From 3107 sp965216225 (GTDB taxonomy: Bacteria > Pseudomonadota > Alphaproteobacteria > Rhodobacterales > Rhodobacteraceae): DNA of 64,000 bases. A program made the position numbers and the translations under genes. Position 1 is the stretch's first letter; each line of letters opens with the position of its first letter. Where the stretch lies: assembly GCA_965216225.1 (NCBI GenBank), contig CBDCFF010000030.1, positions 1 to 64,000 of the forward strand, written 5' to 3'. The notes beneath the pieces were generated by a model. That model saw only the letters and a list, made by a program, of their open reading frames with translations. It had not been told where the DNA came from and ran no database searches. This document shows positions 1-9,032 of the stretch, one piece after another.

Positions 1-404
1 AGCCGGGCTCGTATGCCTTGAAAGGCTTGTGCGCGGGCTTCGCCACCTTCGGCTTCAGGTCACGGAGGGAGCCGACCCCATGACGGCGCAGGCATCGGCG
101 CAGGCATCGGTCCAGCCCGGAGCGCGAGACGGTCGGGTTGAGAAACTCGCGGACCACGGCGAGCAGGTCGTCGAGCGGCAGCAGCAGACTCTGTCTCAGC
201 GAGACCGCCACGGCCTCCTGCGCCGGTGTCAGCGTGGTCTGCAACCTGTGCGCCGTGTGGCTCCGATCATGGACGGTGTCTCCACACCTTCTGCTCCGAG
301 ATGCCATAGCGCTCGGCCACGATCCACGCGGGTTCATCACTCGCCTGGATCGCGGCCCTGATCTTCGGCGTCGTCGTCGCCTGTTTGTGCAAAGAAATCA
401 GCAT
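1..404 (-). pseudogene. IS481-family transposase, frameshifted N-terminal part
   Basis: Reading leftward from an ATG at 404, the product starts MLISLHKQATTTPKIRAAI and continues through a helix-turn-helix-like stretch (AWIVAERYGISEQKVWR), the typical N-terminus of IS481-family transposases. The frame stops after about 45 codons. The match resumes in another frame with HDRSHTAHRLQTTLTPAQEA and LDDLLAVVREFLNP, so several codons between the two parts are missing. A 12-bp tandem duplication further on repeats the residues CLRR. The gene is non-functional and runs off the window edge. The family call rests on these N-terminal motifs; the catalytic domain is not in view. Confidence 0.75.
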
Positions 405-453
405 GTCTTGCTCCCGTCCCGAATCTCACGCAGGATCGATCTTGCCATGAACA
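1..453 (-). mobile_element. IS481-like insertion sequence remnant, truncated by window edge
   Basis: The element continues past the left edge. Its inner end is placed at about 453, where the minus strand reads TGTTCATGGCAAGATC, an IS481-like terminal sequence (placed by resemblance only). It lies directly against an interrupted ureohydrolase gene, so insertion or a later deletion at this end probably removed the 5' part of that gene. The other end and any target duplication lie outside the window. Confidence 0.55.
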
Positions 454-753
454 GGCCAGAGCGGCGAGGGTCTATCTGATCGTCCGGGATGGAACACCTA
501 TGTCTCTTACGACATCGACTTCGTCGATCCGGCCTTCGCACCGGGCATCGGTACGCCGGAGGTCGGCGGACCCAACTCATTCGAGGCGCTCCGGGTGGTG
601 CGCGAACTCGACGGGATCAACACCATCGGCGCCGACCTGGTCGAGGTCTCGCCGCCCTTCGATCAGAGCGGCAACACCGCGTTCCCGGGCGTGTCGATCA
701 TGTTCGAACTGCTGTGCGTGATGGCAAAGGCGGTCGCGCGCCGGGACCGCTGA
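454..753 (+). pseudogene. 3' remnant of an agmatinase-like ureohydrolase gene
   Basis: The frame ending at the TGA at 751-753 reads TYVSYDIDFVDPAFAPGIG, then TPEVGGPNSFEAL, and later GADLVEVSPPFDQSGNTA. The SYDIDFVDPA block is the Mn-binding D-x-D motif near the C-terminus of the arginase/agmatinase family, and the E-V-x-P-x-x-D block is also conserved. Only about 100 residues of an expected 300 or more remain, with no start codon and an insertion-sequence end immediately upstream. Agmatinases cleave a guanidino group to release urea. The precise substrate cannot be judged from this fragment. Confidence 0.8.
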
Positions 754-766
754 CGCCGGACCGGAG

Positions 767-1939
767 TCATCTGCGCCCGATCGTCTTGATGCTCTCTGCT
801 TTCCAGCGTCGCCTTGCCTCTTCGTCCATGTCAACGGCCCGATCATGCATCCCCGGTGGATGTTCATTGCTCTCAAAGCTCTCGCCGGGGTTCGGGGGCA
901 TGGGTTCCGGATACGCCTCCGGGCGGGCACCATAGACAAACAATGTCTTTGCGACAAGCAGCAGAAGAGGGAACAGCTCAAGAACCACGGCAAATGTCCA
1001 GATCAATCCATATTTGCCGATGTCCGTTGTCACCGCCTCATAGGGCGACCGCGTGATGTATGTCGGGAGTGTGACGAAACTGCGTGTCGCCTGCACGCCT
1101 TCGACGGCATCGCGAATGCCCTGCGTGTACTGATCTATTGCATATGATCCCTGGGTGTCCAACGATATGACACCCACGTTGAACGCCATGTCGGTGATGG
1201 AATTGGCTTCCAGTTCGGAGATGGCGGACGTGACCCTGCCCCGTATGACCGAGAACAGGCGTTCCTGCTCGGCGGAATTCCGGGCCTCGGTGAGTTGCCC
1301 CCGCGCCTCCGAAATGTCTTTCTGAACGGCATCCACCAGTTTCTTGCCCGCGACCTGACTGTCACGGCCGGCCCTGCGCACCCGCTCGAAATCCTGTGCG
1401 GCTTCCTGCAATTCCTTGCAGCGGGGTCCGCAGCCGCCGCGCCCTGCTTCCCGCTGCACCAGTGCCTGGGCGGCGGTTGCCGATTCGTTCAGCTTGACCA
1501 TTATCGCGGTTTCGGACTGGAAATTCCTGTAGGCGTCATTCAACGCGGTTTCGTATTCGGCCAGTACATTGGTCATGTAATCCCGCACGGCGCTTTCGCC
1601 GACAATCGCCGAAACCAGGAATGTGGCCGTCGTGTAAATCGCCCCGAGGGAAACCACGGCACCCAGAGCGATGGCGCCCAGCGGCAACCACCCCTTCATG
1701 ACCGGGCCGTGCTTCAGCAGCATGTGCCACAGAGCGAAAATCATGCTGGCCGCCACCAAGGCGACGGACACCGGTATGATATAGGCCATCGGACCGTGAA
1801 GAGCCGCGTTCACCTGAACGCCATGGTAAACGCCCACGCCGACCGAAATGGCCACAACGATCAATACGCCATGCGTCATCCAAGGCAACTGCATACTGGG
1901 CAAATCCGAGAGCTTCACGGTCTTCATGTAGCGGGCCAT
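767..1939 (-). CDS. membrane protein with central coiled coil, function unknown
   Basis: This is a 390-residue protein. Hydrophobic helices lie at about residues 23-41, 50-70 and 84-112. A long polar helical region follows (about 115-235) rich in E, R, Q and A, with a CGPRC pair near residue 170, and a last membrane helix sits around 310-335 before a charged tail. This gives a sensor- or scaffold-like layout with a periplasmic or cytoplasmic helical domain between membrane segments. The start at 1939 is supported by an AAGGAAAGG element about nine bases upstream. I do not recognise the family. The gene is single, converges on the ureohydrolase remnant and diverges from dnaX. Confidence 0.6.
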   Translation of the reverse strand: MARYMKTVKLSDLPSMQLPWMTHGVLIVVAISVGVGVYHGVQVNAALHGPMAYIIPVSVALVAASMIFALWHMLLKHGPVMKGWLPLGAIALGAVVSLGAIYTTATFLVSAIVGESAVRDYMTNVLAEYETALNDAYRNFQSETAIMVKLNESATAAQALVQREAGRGGCGPRCKELQEAAQDFERVRRAGRDSQVAGKKLVDAVQKDISEARGQLTEARNSAEQERLFSVIRGRVTSAISELEANSITDMAFNVGVISLDTQGSYAIDQYTQGIRDAVEGVQATRSFVTLPTYITRSPYEAVTTDIGKYGLIWTFAVVLELFPLLLLVAKTLFVYGARPEAYPEPMPPNPGESFESNEHPPGMHDRAVDMDEEARRRWKAESIKTIGRR

Positions 1940-2306
1940 GTTTCAAACCTTTCCTTCTTCTGAATGCCGCCTGTATGGCCGCTGATCGCAACGGCGCCAC
2001 TCCCGAAAGCCGGCGGCAGTCTGACCGAGCGTCACATGAAAGCTGCCAGATACCACGCTCGAAGGCAATACCCTAAACTTTTCGGCAAATCGTCGCGATC
2101 TGCCCGCCTGTTCACAGGTTGCCTGCGGACCCTCTTCGCGAAGAGCGCGGCGACCGGCACACCCATGCCGCGTCTGTGCGCCGTTCGCGGGAAACACCGC
2201 GAAACGCCCCGGTCTTTGCGCCATATCCCGTGCGCCGCGCCGGAATTGGTGGACGCGCGCAGCCTGCCCGACTAGGTTTTCCCCATGTCGCGAATCCGAG
2301 GAAACC
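1940..2306. other. divergent intergenic region upstream of dnaX
   Basis: The 367 bases separate dnaX from the divergent membrane-protein gene, so both promoters should lie here; no convincing -35/-10 pair was found for either. No conserved protein is encoded. Near 2241-2258 the sequence CCGGAATTGGTGGACGCGC resembles the D-arm of a leucine tRNA, but there is no matching anticodon arm, T-arm or CCA end. Confidence 0.5.
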
Positions 2307-4103
2307 ATGGCAGCATCTGACAGCCCGGCCTATCAGGTTCTGGCCCGCAAATACCGCCCCGAAACCTTTGCCGACCTGATCGGTCAGGACGCAATGGTGC
2401 GCACCCTGAAGAACGCCTTCGACGCGGACCGGATCGCACAGGCTTTCATCATGACCGGCATTCGCGGAACCGGCAAGACAACCACCGCGCGGATCGTTTC
2501 CAAGAGCATGAACTGCATCGGCCCGGACGGGACCGGCGGGCCGACGGCCGACCCCTGCGGCGCCTGCGAACAGTGCGTGGCCATTGCCGAGGGCCGCCAT
2601 GTGGACGTGATGGAGATGGACGCCGCCTCTCGCACCGGGGTCGGCGACATTCGCGAAATCATCGACTCGGTCCACTACCGCGCCGCCTCCGCACGCTACA
2701 AGATCTATATCATTGACGAGGTTCACATGCTTTCGACCAGCGCCTTCAACGCGCTGCTGAAGACACTGGAAGAACCCCCCGCCCACGTCAAATTCATCTT
2801 CGCAACCACCGAGATTCGCAAGGTTCCCGTCACCGTTCTCAGCCGCTGCCAGCGCTTCGACCTGCGCCGGATCGAACCCGAGGCGATGATCGGGCATCTT
2901 GCCGGGATCGCAAGGGCCGAAGGGGCCGGGATCGCGGCGGACGCGCTTGGCCTGATCACCCGCGCCGCCGAAGGCTCGGTGCGCGATGCGGTGTCGCTGC
3001 TGGATCAGGCGATCAGTCACGGCGCCGGGGAAACCACGCTCGATCAGGTGCGCGCCATGCTGAGGCTCGCTGATCGCGGCCGGGTCATCGACCTGTTTGA
3101 ACTGATCATGAAGGGCGATGCGGCAGGCGCGCTGACAGAGCTGTCGGGCCAGTATGCCGGGGGGGCCGATCCGATGGCGGTGCTGCGCGACCTTGCGGAA
3201 CTCACCCATTGGGTCTCGGTCATCAGGATCACGCCCGACGCAGCGGCGGACCCGACGATCTCGCCCGATGAACGCACGCGCGGGCAGGCGCTGGCGGCGT
3301 CCCTGCAAATCTCCACCCTCACCCGCATGTGGCAGATGCTGCTGAAAGCGCTGGAAGAGGTCGCCGCCGCGCCCAACGCCATGATGGCCGCCGAAATGGC
3401 GGTGATCCGCCTGACCCATGTGGCCGACATGCCGCCGCCGGAACAGGTCTTGCGCAAGCTGCAAGACATGCCACCACCCCCGGCGCCCGGCGGCCCCCCG
3501 ACCGCTTCGCCGGGCGGCGCTGAGCCGATGCCGTCGCAACCCCGGCGTCATGCAGCCCCCCCGGACGGGGGGCCGGTTGCCGCCTCCCTCGGGCAGGCGA
3601 CCGCGCTCGCCACCGCACCCGAGACCGCACCCGGGACCGCACCCGAGACCGCACCCGAGACCGCGCTCGCCCGTTACGCCCGCTTCGACGATGTCGTCGA
3701 ACTGATCCGCGCCAGGCGCGACATGAAACTGCTGGTCGATGTCGAAACCGCTCTTCGCCCTGTCAGCTACGCCCCCGGCCGGATCGAGTTCCAGCCCACC
3801 GACGACGCCCCCCGCGATCTCGCCCAACGGCTGGGCCGGCGCCTGCAAGGCTGGACCGGTATGCGCTGGGCCGTGTCCGTGGTTGCCGAAGGCGGTGGCA
3901 GGACCATCGCAGAGACGCGGAATGCCAAGGACGACGCCTTGCGACAGAAAGCGCAGGAGCACCCGCTGGTCAAGGCGGCGTTCGCCACCTTCCCCGGCGC
4001 GAAGATCACCGGAATCAGAACCCCGGAAGCGATTGAGGCCGAAGCCGCGGCAGCGGCCCTGCCCGAAGCGCCCGACGAATGGGATGCGTTCGAGGAAGGC
4101 TAG
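2307..4103 (+). CDS. dnaX: DNA polymerase III subunits gamma and tau
   Basis: The product is the 598-residue clamp-loader ATPase that opens and loads the beta clamp and links the two polymerase cores. The Walker A motif GIRGTGKTT is at residues 51-59, the zinc-binding cysteines at 70, 84, 87 and 90, followed by a Walker B region with DEVH and the SRC motif. After the AAA+ and oligomerisation domains comes a Pro/Ala-rich linker containing a four-copy TAPE-type repeat, then the tau C-terminal part that binds DnaE. The start has GAGGAAACC just upstream. No A-rich slippery heptamer is evident in the linker, so a short gamma form from frameshifting is not indicated. It lies upstream of ybaB and recR, a common arrangement. 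Confidence 0.97.
   Translation: MAASDSPAYQVLARKYRPETFADLIGQDAMVRTLKNAFDADRIAQAFIMTGIRGTGKTTTARIVSKSMNCIGPDGTGGPTADPCGACEQCVAIAEGRHVDVMEMDAASRTGVGDIREIIDSVHYRAASARYKIYIIDEVHMLSTSAFNALLKTLEEPPAHVKFIFATTEIRKVPVTVLSRCQRFDLRRIEPEAMIGHLAGIARAEGAGIAADALGLITRAAEGSVRDAVSLLDQAISHGAGETTLDQVRAMLRLADRGRVIDLFELIMKGDAAGALTELSGQYAGGADPMAVLRDLAELTHWVSVIRITPDAAADPTISPDERTRGQALAASLQISTLTRMWQMLLKALEEVAAAPNAMMAAEMAVIRLTHVADMPPPEQVLRKLQDMPPPPAPGGPPTASPGGAEPMPSQPRRHAAPPDGGPVAASLGQATALATAPETAPGTAPETAPETALARYARFDDVVELIRARRDMKLLVDVETALRPVSYAPGRIEFQPTDDAPRDLAQRLGRRLQGWTGMRWAVSVVAEGGGRTIAETRNAKDDALRQKAQEHPLVKAAFATFPGAKITGIRTPEAIEAEAAAAALPEAPDEWDAFEEG
3600..3671 (+). repeat. 12-bp tandem repeat inside dnaX
   Basis: Four copies of ACCGCACCCGAG (one with GGG at the end) lie at 3612-3659 and are bracketed on both sides by the related unit ACCGCGCTCGCC. 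The array stays in frame and encodes a Thr-Ala-Pro-Glu/Gly linker between the clamp-loader core and the tau domain. The unit length is a multiple of three, so copy-number change would alter linker length without breaking the gene. Confidence 0.85.
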
Positions 4104-4304
4104 CGAAGAACGCGGGAAGCGCGCGATGGCCGGACGGCTTTCCCCGTCACGCCCTTGTGCCGCGCCGCCCCTGCCCGTATCCGGCAGGCAACCGGCCAAT
4201 CAGGAAGGGGGCAGACGCGCCCCGTATCCTTGCAGGAGACTTGCGGAGGCGGACAGGATCAATGTCATGCCGGACAACCATCACAGAAGAACAGGAGAAC
4301 AGCA

Positions 4305-4649
4305 ATGTTGAAAGGTTTCGGCCAGATCGGCGACATGACCAGGATGATGAAACAGGCGCAGGAAATGCAGGGCAGGCTTGCCGAGATGCAGGAGGCCCTG
4401 AACGCCGTCACCGTTGTGGGCGAATCCGGTGCCGGGCTGGTAAAGGCGACCGCAACGGCCAAAGGCGAACTGACCGCACTGGACATCGACAGGTCCATCT
4501 TCAGCCCCGATGACAAGGAAGTCGCCGAAGACCTGATCCTTGCCGCGATCAAGGATGCCCAGGCCAGGGCCCGTGAACGCACGCAGGCGGAAATGCGAAA
4601 ACTGACCGGGGCGATGGGCCTGCCCGCCGACATGAATCCGCCCTTTTGA
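4305..4649 (+). CDS. ybaB: YbaB/EbfC family nucleoid-associated protein
   Basis: This is a 114-residue small DNA-binding protein. The N-terminal helix MLKGFGQIGDMTRMMKQAQE and a core with strands around VVGESGAGLVKATATAKGEL fit the YbaB fold, which forms dimers that bind and bridge DNA. The chosen ATG has CAGGAGAAC upstream; longer in-frame starts exist but lack family similarity. It sits 201 bases after dnaX and three bases before recR, the usual dnaX-ybaB-recR order. That order is consistent with a role in DNA repair or replication, which remains unproven. Confidence 0.95.
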   Translation: MLKGFGQIGDMTRMMKQAQEMQGRLAEMQEALNAVTVVGESGAGLVKATATAKGELTALDIDRSIFSPDDKEVAEDLILAAIKDAQARARERTQAEMRKLTGAMGLPADMNPPF

Positions 4650-4652
4650 TCC

Positions 4653-5252
4653 ATGGCAGAGCCACCGCGCGACATCGAACATCTGATCGGGATGATGGCA
4701 AGGCTGCCGGGGCTCGGCCCGCGCTCTGCCCGCCGCGCGGTGCTGCACCTGATCAGAAAGCGCGGCGCGCTGCTGACCCCGCTGGCGGACGCCATGCGCG
4801 CCGTCGCCGTCACCGCCCGCGAATGCGTGACCTGCGGCAATATCGGCACCACCGATCCCTGCGACATCTGCGCATCCGTAAAACGCCGGACCGGCGAGAT
4901 CTGCGTGGTCGAGGATGTGGCCGACCTCTGGGCCATGGAACGCGCGCGGGTGTTCAGGGGCCGCTATCATGTGCTGGGCGGCACGCTGTCCGCGCTCGAC
5001 GCCATCGGTCCCGAAGACCTGTGCATCCCGAAACTCATCGACCGGGTGAGGGACGAGGAGATCACCGAAATCATCCTTGCGCTGGCGGCCACCGTCGATG
5101 GCCAGACCACCGCCCATTACATCGCCGAGCAGTTCGAGGGCTCCGCCCTGCGCGTCACGTCGCTGGCCAGGGGCGTGCCGATAGGCGGGGAACTAGATTA
5201 TCTGGACGACGGAACGATTTCGGCGGCGCTGAAGGCGAGACGGCCGGTCTGA
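4653..5252 (+). CDS. recR: recombination mediator RecR
   Basis: The product is the 199-residue partner of RecF/RecO in loading RecA at single-stranded gaps. It shows an N-terminal helix-hairpin-helix ([13 protein letters not shown], residues 18-30), a C4 zinc finger with cysteines at 58, 61, 70 and 73, and a Toprim domain with VVEDVADL followed by [15 protein letters not shown]. Its length is normal for the family. It starts three bases after the ybaB stop, so it is probably translated from the same transcript as dnaX and ybaB. Confidence 0.97.
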   Translation: MAEPPRDIEHLIGMMARLPGLGPRSARRAVLHLIRKRGALLTPLADAMRAVAVTARECVTCGNIGTTDPCDICASVKRRTGEICVVEDVADLWAMERARVFRGRYHVLGGTLSALDAIGPEDLCIPKLIDRVRDEEITEIILALAATVDGQTTAHYIAEQFEGSALRVTSLARGVPIGGELDYLDDGTISAALKARRPV

Positions 5253-5328
5253 TGCTCTCCGTGCGCCATGTCTTGCCGAAAAAGCCCCTGTCGCGACCTT
5301 CTTTCCCGGCGGCAGCCGGCGGCTGACA

Positions 5329-8300
5329 TCAGCTTTCCTCGACCATCACCACGCCGGGCAGGCTCTCCAGCATCTCCTTGATCCGGTTGTTAAGCGGATA
5401 GTGCCTGTCCAGGCTCATTTCAACCTCGCCAGGCAGGTCCGCATCCATCAGGCAGAGGCTGACAGGGCCGCGGTTGCGGGCTTTGGCCTGATCGAGGACA
5501 GAGGCGACACGCGGAAGCGCCCCCGCCTGCCCGACGAAGATTTTCAGCTCCATGCCTCCGGCATCGGCGATCACGCTTTCGACCGGCTGCACGGCGCGGG
5601 CAAGAAGTTTGAGCTGATCCGCCTCCAGCGTCGCCTCGACCGTCACCACGACGTTTGATCCGGTTTCCAGGTGGTCCCGCGCCGCCTCCAGCGTATCGGA
5701 AAAGATCGTGACCTCATAAGAACCGGTCGGGTCGGACAACTGAACGAAGGCAAAGCGATTTCCACGGGCGGATTTGCGTTCCTGCCGCCCGGCGACGATA
5801 CCGGAGAGTCTGGCGATCAGCGTGCCGCCCTGCGCCTTCGGTTCCAGTTCCGTCAATGTCATGAACGGTATTGCAGCACTGCTGTGCCTGTAGACCCTGC
5901 GAAGCACCCGCAGGAGATCATCCAGCGGATGGCCGGACAGGTAGAAGCCGACCGCCCTGAATTCCTCTGCCAGCCGCTCCGCAGGCAGCCAGTCGTCCAC
6001 CGGCGACAGGCGCGGTTCGGGCAGGTCGTCGCCCGCCTCGCCAAACAGCGAAACCTGACTGGAATTGCGCTGTTCATGTACGGCGGCGGAGTAGTTCACA
6101 AGCGCGTCGATACTGTCGGAGACCCGGCGGCGGTTGCGGTCGAGCGCATCGAAGGCGCCGGCGCGGGCCAGCATTTCCATCGGGCGTTTGCCGATGCGTT
6201 TCAGGTCCACACGGCGGGCGAAGTCGAAGAGGCTGACGAAAGGCCGGTCGCCCCGCCCTTCGACCAGCAGCCGCATCGCATCCACGCCGACGTTTTTCAG
6301 CGCCCCCAGAGCATGGACGAGGCACCCGTCCACCACATCGAACGTGGCCTGCGAACGATTCACGCAAGGCGGCACGCAAGGCAGGCAGAGGCCCTTTTTC
6401 ACCTCTTCGAAATAGACTGCCAGCTTGTCGGTCAGGTGGATGTCGCAGTTCATCACGCTGGCCATGAACTCTGCCGGATGGTTCGCCTTCAGCCACGCGG
6501 TCTGATAGCTGACCACCGCATAAGCGGCGGCGTGGGATTTGGGAAAACCGTAATCGGCGAACTTCTCCAGAAGGTCGAAAACCTCGGACGCCTTCTTTTT
6601 GTCAACGCCTGTTTCTGCCGCGCCCGCCTCGAATTTCGGGCGCTCCGCATCCATGGCCGCCCTGATCTTCTTGCCCATGGCGCGGCGCAGCAGGTCGGCG
6701 CCGCCAAGGCTGTAGCCCGCCATGACCTGCGCGATCTGCATCACCTGTTCCTGATAGATTATGATGCCCTGGGTGTCCTCAAGGATATGGTCAATCAGCG
6801 GGTGAATCGATTCGCGCTCCCTCAGGCCGTTCTTCACCTCGCAATAGGTCGGGATGTTTTCCATCGGACCGGGACGGTAAAGCGCGACGAGGGCCACGAT
6901 GTCCTCGATACAGGTGGGTTTCATGCGCTTCAGCGCATCCACCATGCCCGAGCTTTCCACCTGGAACACGGCGACGGTTCTGGCGTCGGAATAAAGTTTG
7001 TAGGACGCCTCGTCATCCAGCGGGATCGCACTGATGTCATCCACCGCGTCTTCGGGCGGGTCGTAAAGCCGGGTGCCGTCGGCGGCGATGTGCAGATGCC
7101 GCCCGCCCTTCCTGATCAGGTCCACGGCGTTCTGCACCACGGTCAGCGTCTTCAGGCCCAGAAAGTCGAACTTCACGAGGCCCGCCTGTTCGACCCATTT
7201 CATGTTGAACTGGGTCGCCGGCATGTCCGATCTCGGATCCTGATAAAGCGGCACCAGCGTATCCAGCGGGCGGTCGGCGATCACCACGCCGGCCGCGTGG
7301 GTGGAGGCGTTTCTGAGCAGCCCCTCCAACTGCCGGCCATAGCTCAGCAGACGGTCCACGGCCTCATCCGCCCTGGCCTCTTCCCGCAGGCGGGGTTCTT
7401 CTTCCAGGGCTTTCCCGATCGAGACCGGTCTGACGCCTTCCACCGGGATCATCTTCGACAGCCGGTCCACCTGCCCATAGGGCATTTGCAGCACCCGGCC
7501 CACGTCGCGCACCGCAGCCTTCGACAGCAATGCGCCGAAGGTGATGATCTGGCCCACCCTGTCGCGGCCATATTTCTTCTGCACATAGCGAATCACCTCT
7601 TCGCGCCGCTCCATGCAGAAATCAACGTCGAAATCGGGCATCGACACCCGTTCGGGGTTCAGGAAGCGCTCGAACAGAAGCGAATAGCGCAGCGGGTCGA
7701 GATCGGTGATGGTAAGCGCGTAGGCGACGAGCGATCCGGCGCCGGACCCCCGCCCCGGCCCGACCGGAATGCCTTGATCCTTGGCCCATTTGATGAAATC
7801 GGCGACGATCAGGAAATAACCGGGAAAGCCCATGCCCTTGATGACGCCCAGTTCGAATTCCAGCCGTTTCCAGTATTCCCCGACGGGGGCGGCACGGGGG
7901 ATGACGGCAAGCCTGGCCTTCAGCCCCTTTTCGGCCTGGCGGCGCAGTTCCTCAACCTCGTCATCGGCGAATCCGGGCAGGATCGGGTCGCGCCTGTACG
8001 CCATGAAGGCGCAGCGACGGGCGATTTCCACAGTGTTTTCCAGCGCCTCGGGCAAATCGGCAAACAGCGTCGCCATTTCCTGCGGGGATTTGAAATAGTG
8101 CTGGGGGCTCAGGCGGCGGCGCGGTTCCTGCTGATCCACATAAGCGCCTTCGGCAATGCAGAGCAGCGCATCATGCGCCTCATACATCCCCGGCTTCGGA
8201 AAGTGGACATCGTTGGTCGCCACCAGCGGCAGGCGCATCGCGTATGCCATTTCGATGAAGCCGCGTTCGGTCAGGCGCTCCGCCTCCGGCTGGCCGCCGC

Positions 8301-8844
8301 CCTCGCCGGGGTGGCGCTGCAATTCGACATAAAACCGATTGCCGAACATGCCCGCCAACTGCTCCGTCAACGCCTGCGCCTTGGGCAACTGACCGGTTTG
8401 CAGAAGCCTGCCCATCGGCCCTTCCGGCCCGCCGGCAAGGCAGATGAGGCCATCGGAATGAGTCGCCAGTTCCGCAGCCGTAACCTGCGGCAAAAGCTCC
8501 GGCTTGCTCAGGTAGAGGCAGGAATTGAGCTTCATCAGATTCCCGTACCCGGCCTCGTTCTGCGCCAGCAGGACCAGCGGCGCGGGCGGGCGCGGTTTTT
8601 CGCCCGACCGTGCGGGATCGAAGCCCAGATCGACCTGACAGCCAGGGATCGGCTGGATCCCTGCGCCGGACAGGGTTACGGAAAATTCCAGCGCCGCGAA
8701 CATGTTGTTTGTGTCGGTCAGCGCAATGGCCGGCATGTCGGCGTCCTGACAGAGCCCGGCCAGTTTGCTGACCGGCACCGCCCCTTCCAGCAGGGAATAT
8801 TCGCTGTGAACGCGCAGGTGGATGAATCGGGGGGAACTGCTCAT
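5329..8844 (-). CDS. dnaE: DNA polymerase III subunit alpha
   Basis: This is the replicative polymerase catalytic subunit, 1171 residues from the chosen start. The N-terminal PHP domain begins with FIHLRVHSEYSLLEGAV. The polymerase core shows GPGRGSGAGS at about 362-371 and the catalytic PDFDVDF at 403-409, followed by the helix-hairpin-helix and OB-fold regions toward the C-terminus. The frame stays open for 81 more codons upstream to 9087 through a heptanucleotide repeat. That extension is low-complexity and lacks family similarity, so the ATG at 8844 (MSSSPRFIHL) is preferred, although its ribosome site is weak. It is convergent with recR. Confidence 0.96.
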   Translation of the reverse strand: MSSSPRFIHLRVHSEYSLLEGAVPVSKLAGLCQDADMPAIALTDTNNMFAALEFSVTLSGAGIQPIPGCQVDLGFDPARSGEKPRPPAPLVLLAQNEAGYGNLMKLNSCLYLSKPELLPQVTAAELATHSDGLICLAGGPEGPMGRLLQTGQLPKAQALTEQLAGMFGNRFYVELQRHPGEGGGQPEAERLTERGFIEMAYAMRLPLVATNDVHFPKPGMYEAHDALLCIAEGAYVDQQEPRRRLSPQHYFKSPQEMATLFADLPEALENTVEIARRCAFMAYRRDPILPGFADDEVEELRRQAEKGLKARLAVIPRAAPVGEYWKRLEFELGVIKGMGFPGYFLIVADFIKWAKDQGIPVGPGRGSGAGSLVAYALTITDLDPLRYSLLFERFLNPERVSMPDFDVDFCMERREEVIRYVQKKYGRDRVGQIITFGALLSKAAVRDVGRVLQMPYGQVDRLSKMIPVEGVRPVSIGKALEEEPRLREEARADEAVDRLLSYGRQLEGLLRNASTHAAGVVIADRPLDTLVPLYQDPRSDMPATQFNMKWVEQAGLVKFDFLGLKTLTVVQNAVDLIRKGGRHLHIAADGTRLYDPPEDAVDDISAIPLDDEASYKLYSDARTVAVFQVESSGMVDALKRMKPTCIEDIVALVALYRPGPMENIPTYCEVKNGLRERESIHPLIDHILEDTQGIIIYQEQVMQIAQVMAGYSLGGADLLRRAMGKKIRAAMDAERPKFEAGAAETGVDKKKASEVFDLLEKFADYGFPKSHAAAYAVVSYQTAWLKANHPAEFMASVMNCDIHLTDKLAVYFEEVKKGLCLPCVPPCVNRSQATFDVVDGCLVHALGALKNVGVDAMRLLVEGRGDRPFVSLFDFARRVDLKRIGKRPMEMLARAGAFDALDRNRRRVSDSIDALVNYSAAVHEQRNSSQVSLFGEAGDDLPEPRLSPVDDWLPAERLAEEFRAVGFYLSGHPLDDLLRVLRRVYRHSSAAIPFMTLTELEPKAQGGTLIARLSGIVAGRQERKSARGNRFAFVQLSDPTGSYEVTIFSDTLEAARDHLETGSNVVVTVEATLEADQLKLLARAVQPVESVIADAGGMELKIFVGQAGALPRVASVLDQAKARNRGPVSLCLMDADLPGEVEMSLDRHYPLNNRIKEMLESLPGVVMVEES

Positions 8845-8901
8845 GCGCCAAGCGTAGCCTGCCGGGCCGGAAGAGGAAACCGCCCTGTTGGGCATGGCGA
8901 A

Positions 8902-8939
8902 CGGATCGGCGGATCGGCAGCGGATCGGCGGCGGATCGG
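8902..8939. repeat. four CGGATCGG repeats
   Basis: Copies of CGGATCGG lie at 8902-8909, 8910-8917, 8921-8928 and 8932-8939, separated by 0-3 bases. They lie 58-95 bases upstream of the preferred dnaE start, so they would sit in its promoter or leader. Confidence 0.8.
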
Positions 8940-9032
8940 GCGAACGGGTCTTGCGTTCGGCAGGTTCTGAACATTTTTCATGCCGCATCCGCATTTCATT
9001 TCTTGCCAGAACGTCAATTTCCCGCTTTCCTT

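Noticed and set aside
2236..2300. A functional leucine tRNA
   Set aside because: Only the D-arm matches; no anticodon arm, variable arm, T-arm or CCA end can be folded.
2307..4103. Programmed frameshift giving a gamma form of DnaX
   Set aside because: No A-rich slippery heptamer with downstream hairpin is visible in the region where E. coli has it.
4104..4304. Possible SRP RNA between dnaX and ybaB
   Set aside because: GGAAGGGGGCAG near 4203 recalls the SRP tetraloop side, but the GTCAGGCCC partner strand and stem are absent.
5671..8970. 1099-codon open frame opposite dnaE
   Set aside because: It is antisense to a clearly conserved polymerase gene, has no family motifs, and is explained by high GC at third codon positions. 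The same applies to long antisense frames at 2112-4199, 10446-13058, 13611-15467 and 19143-21500.
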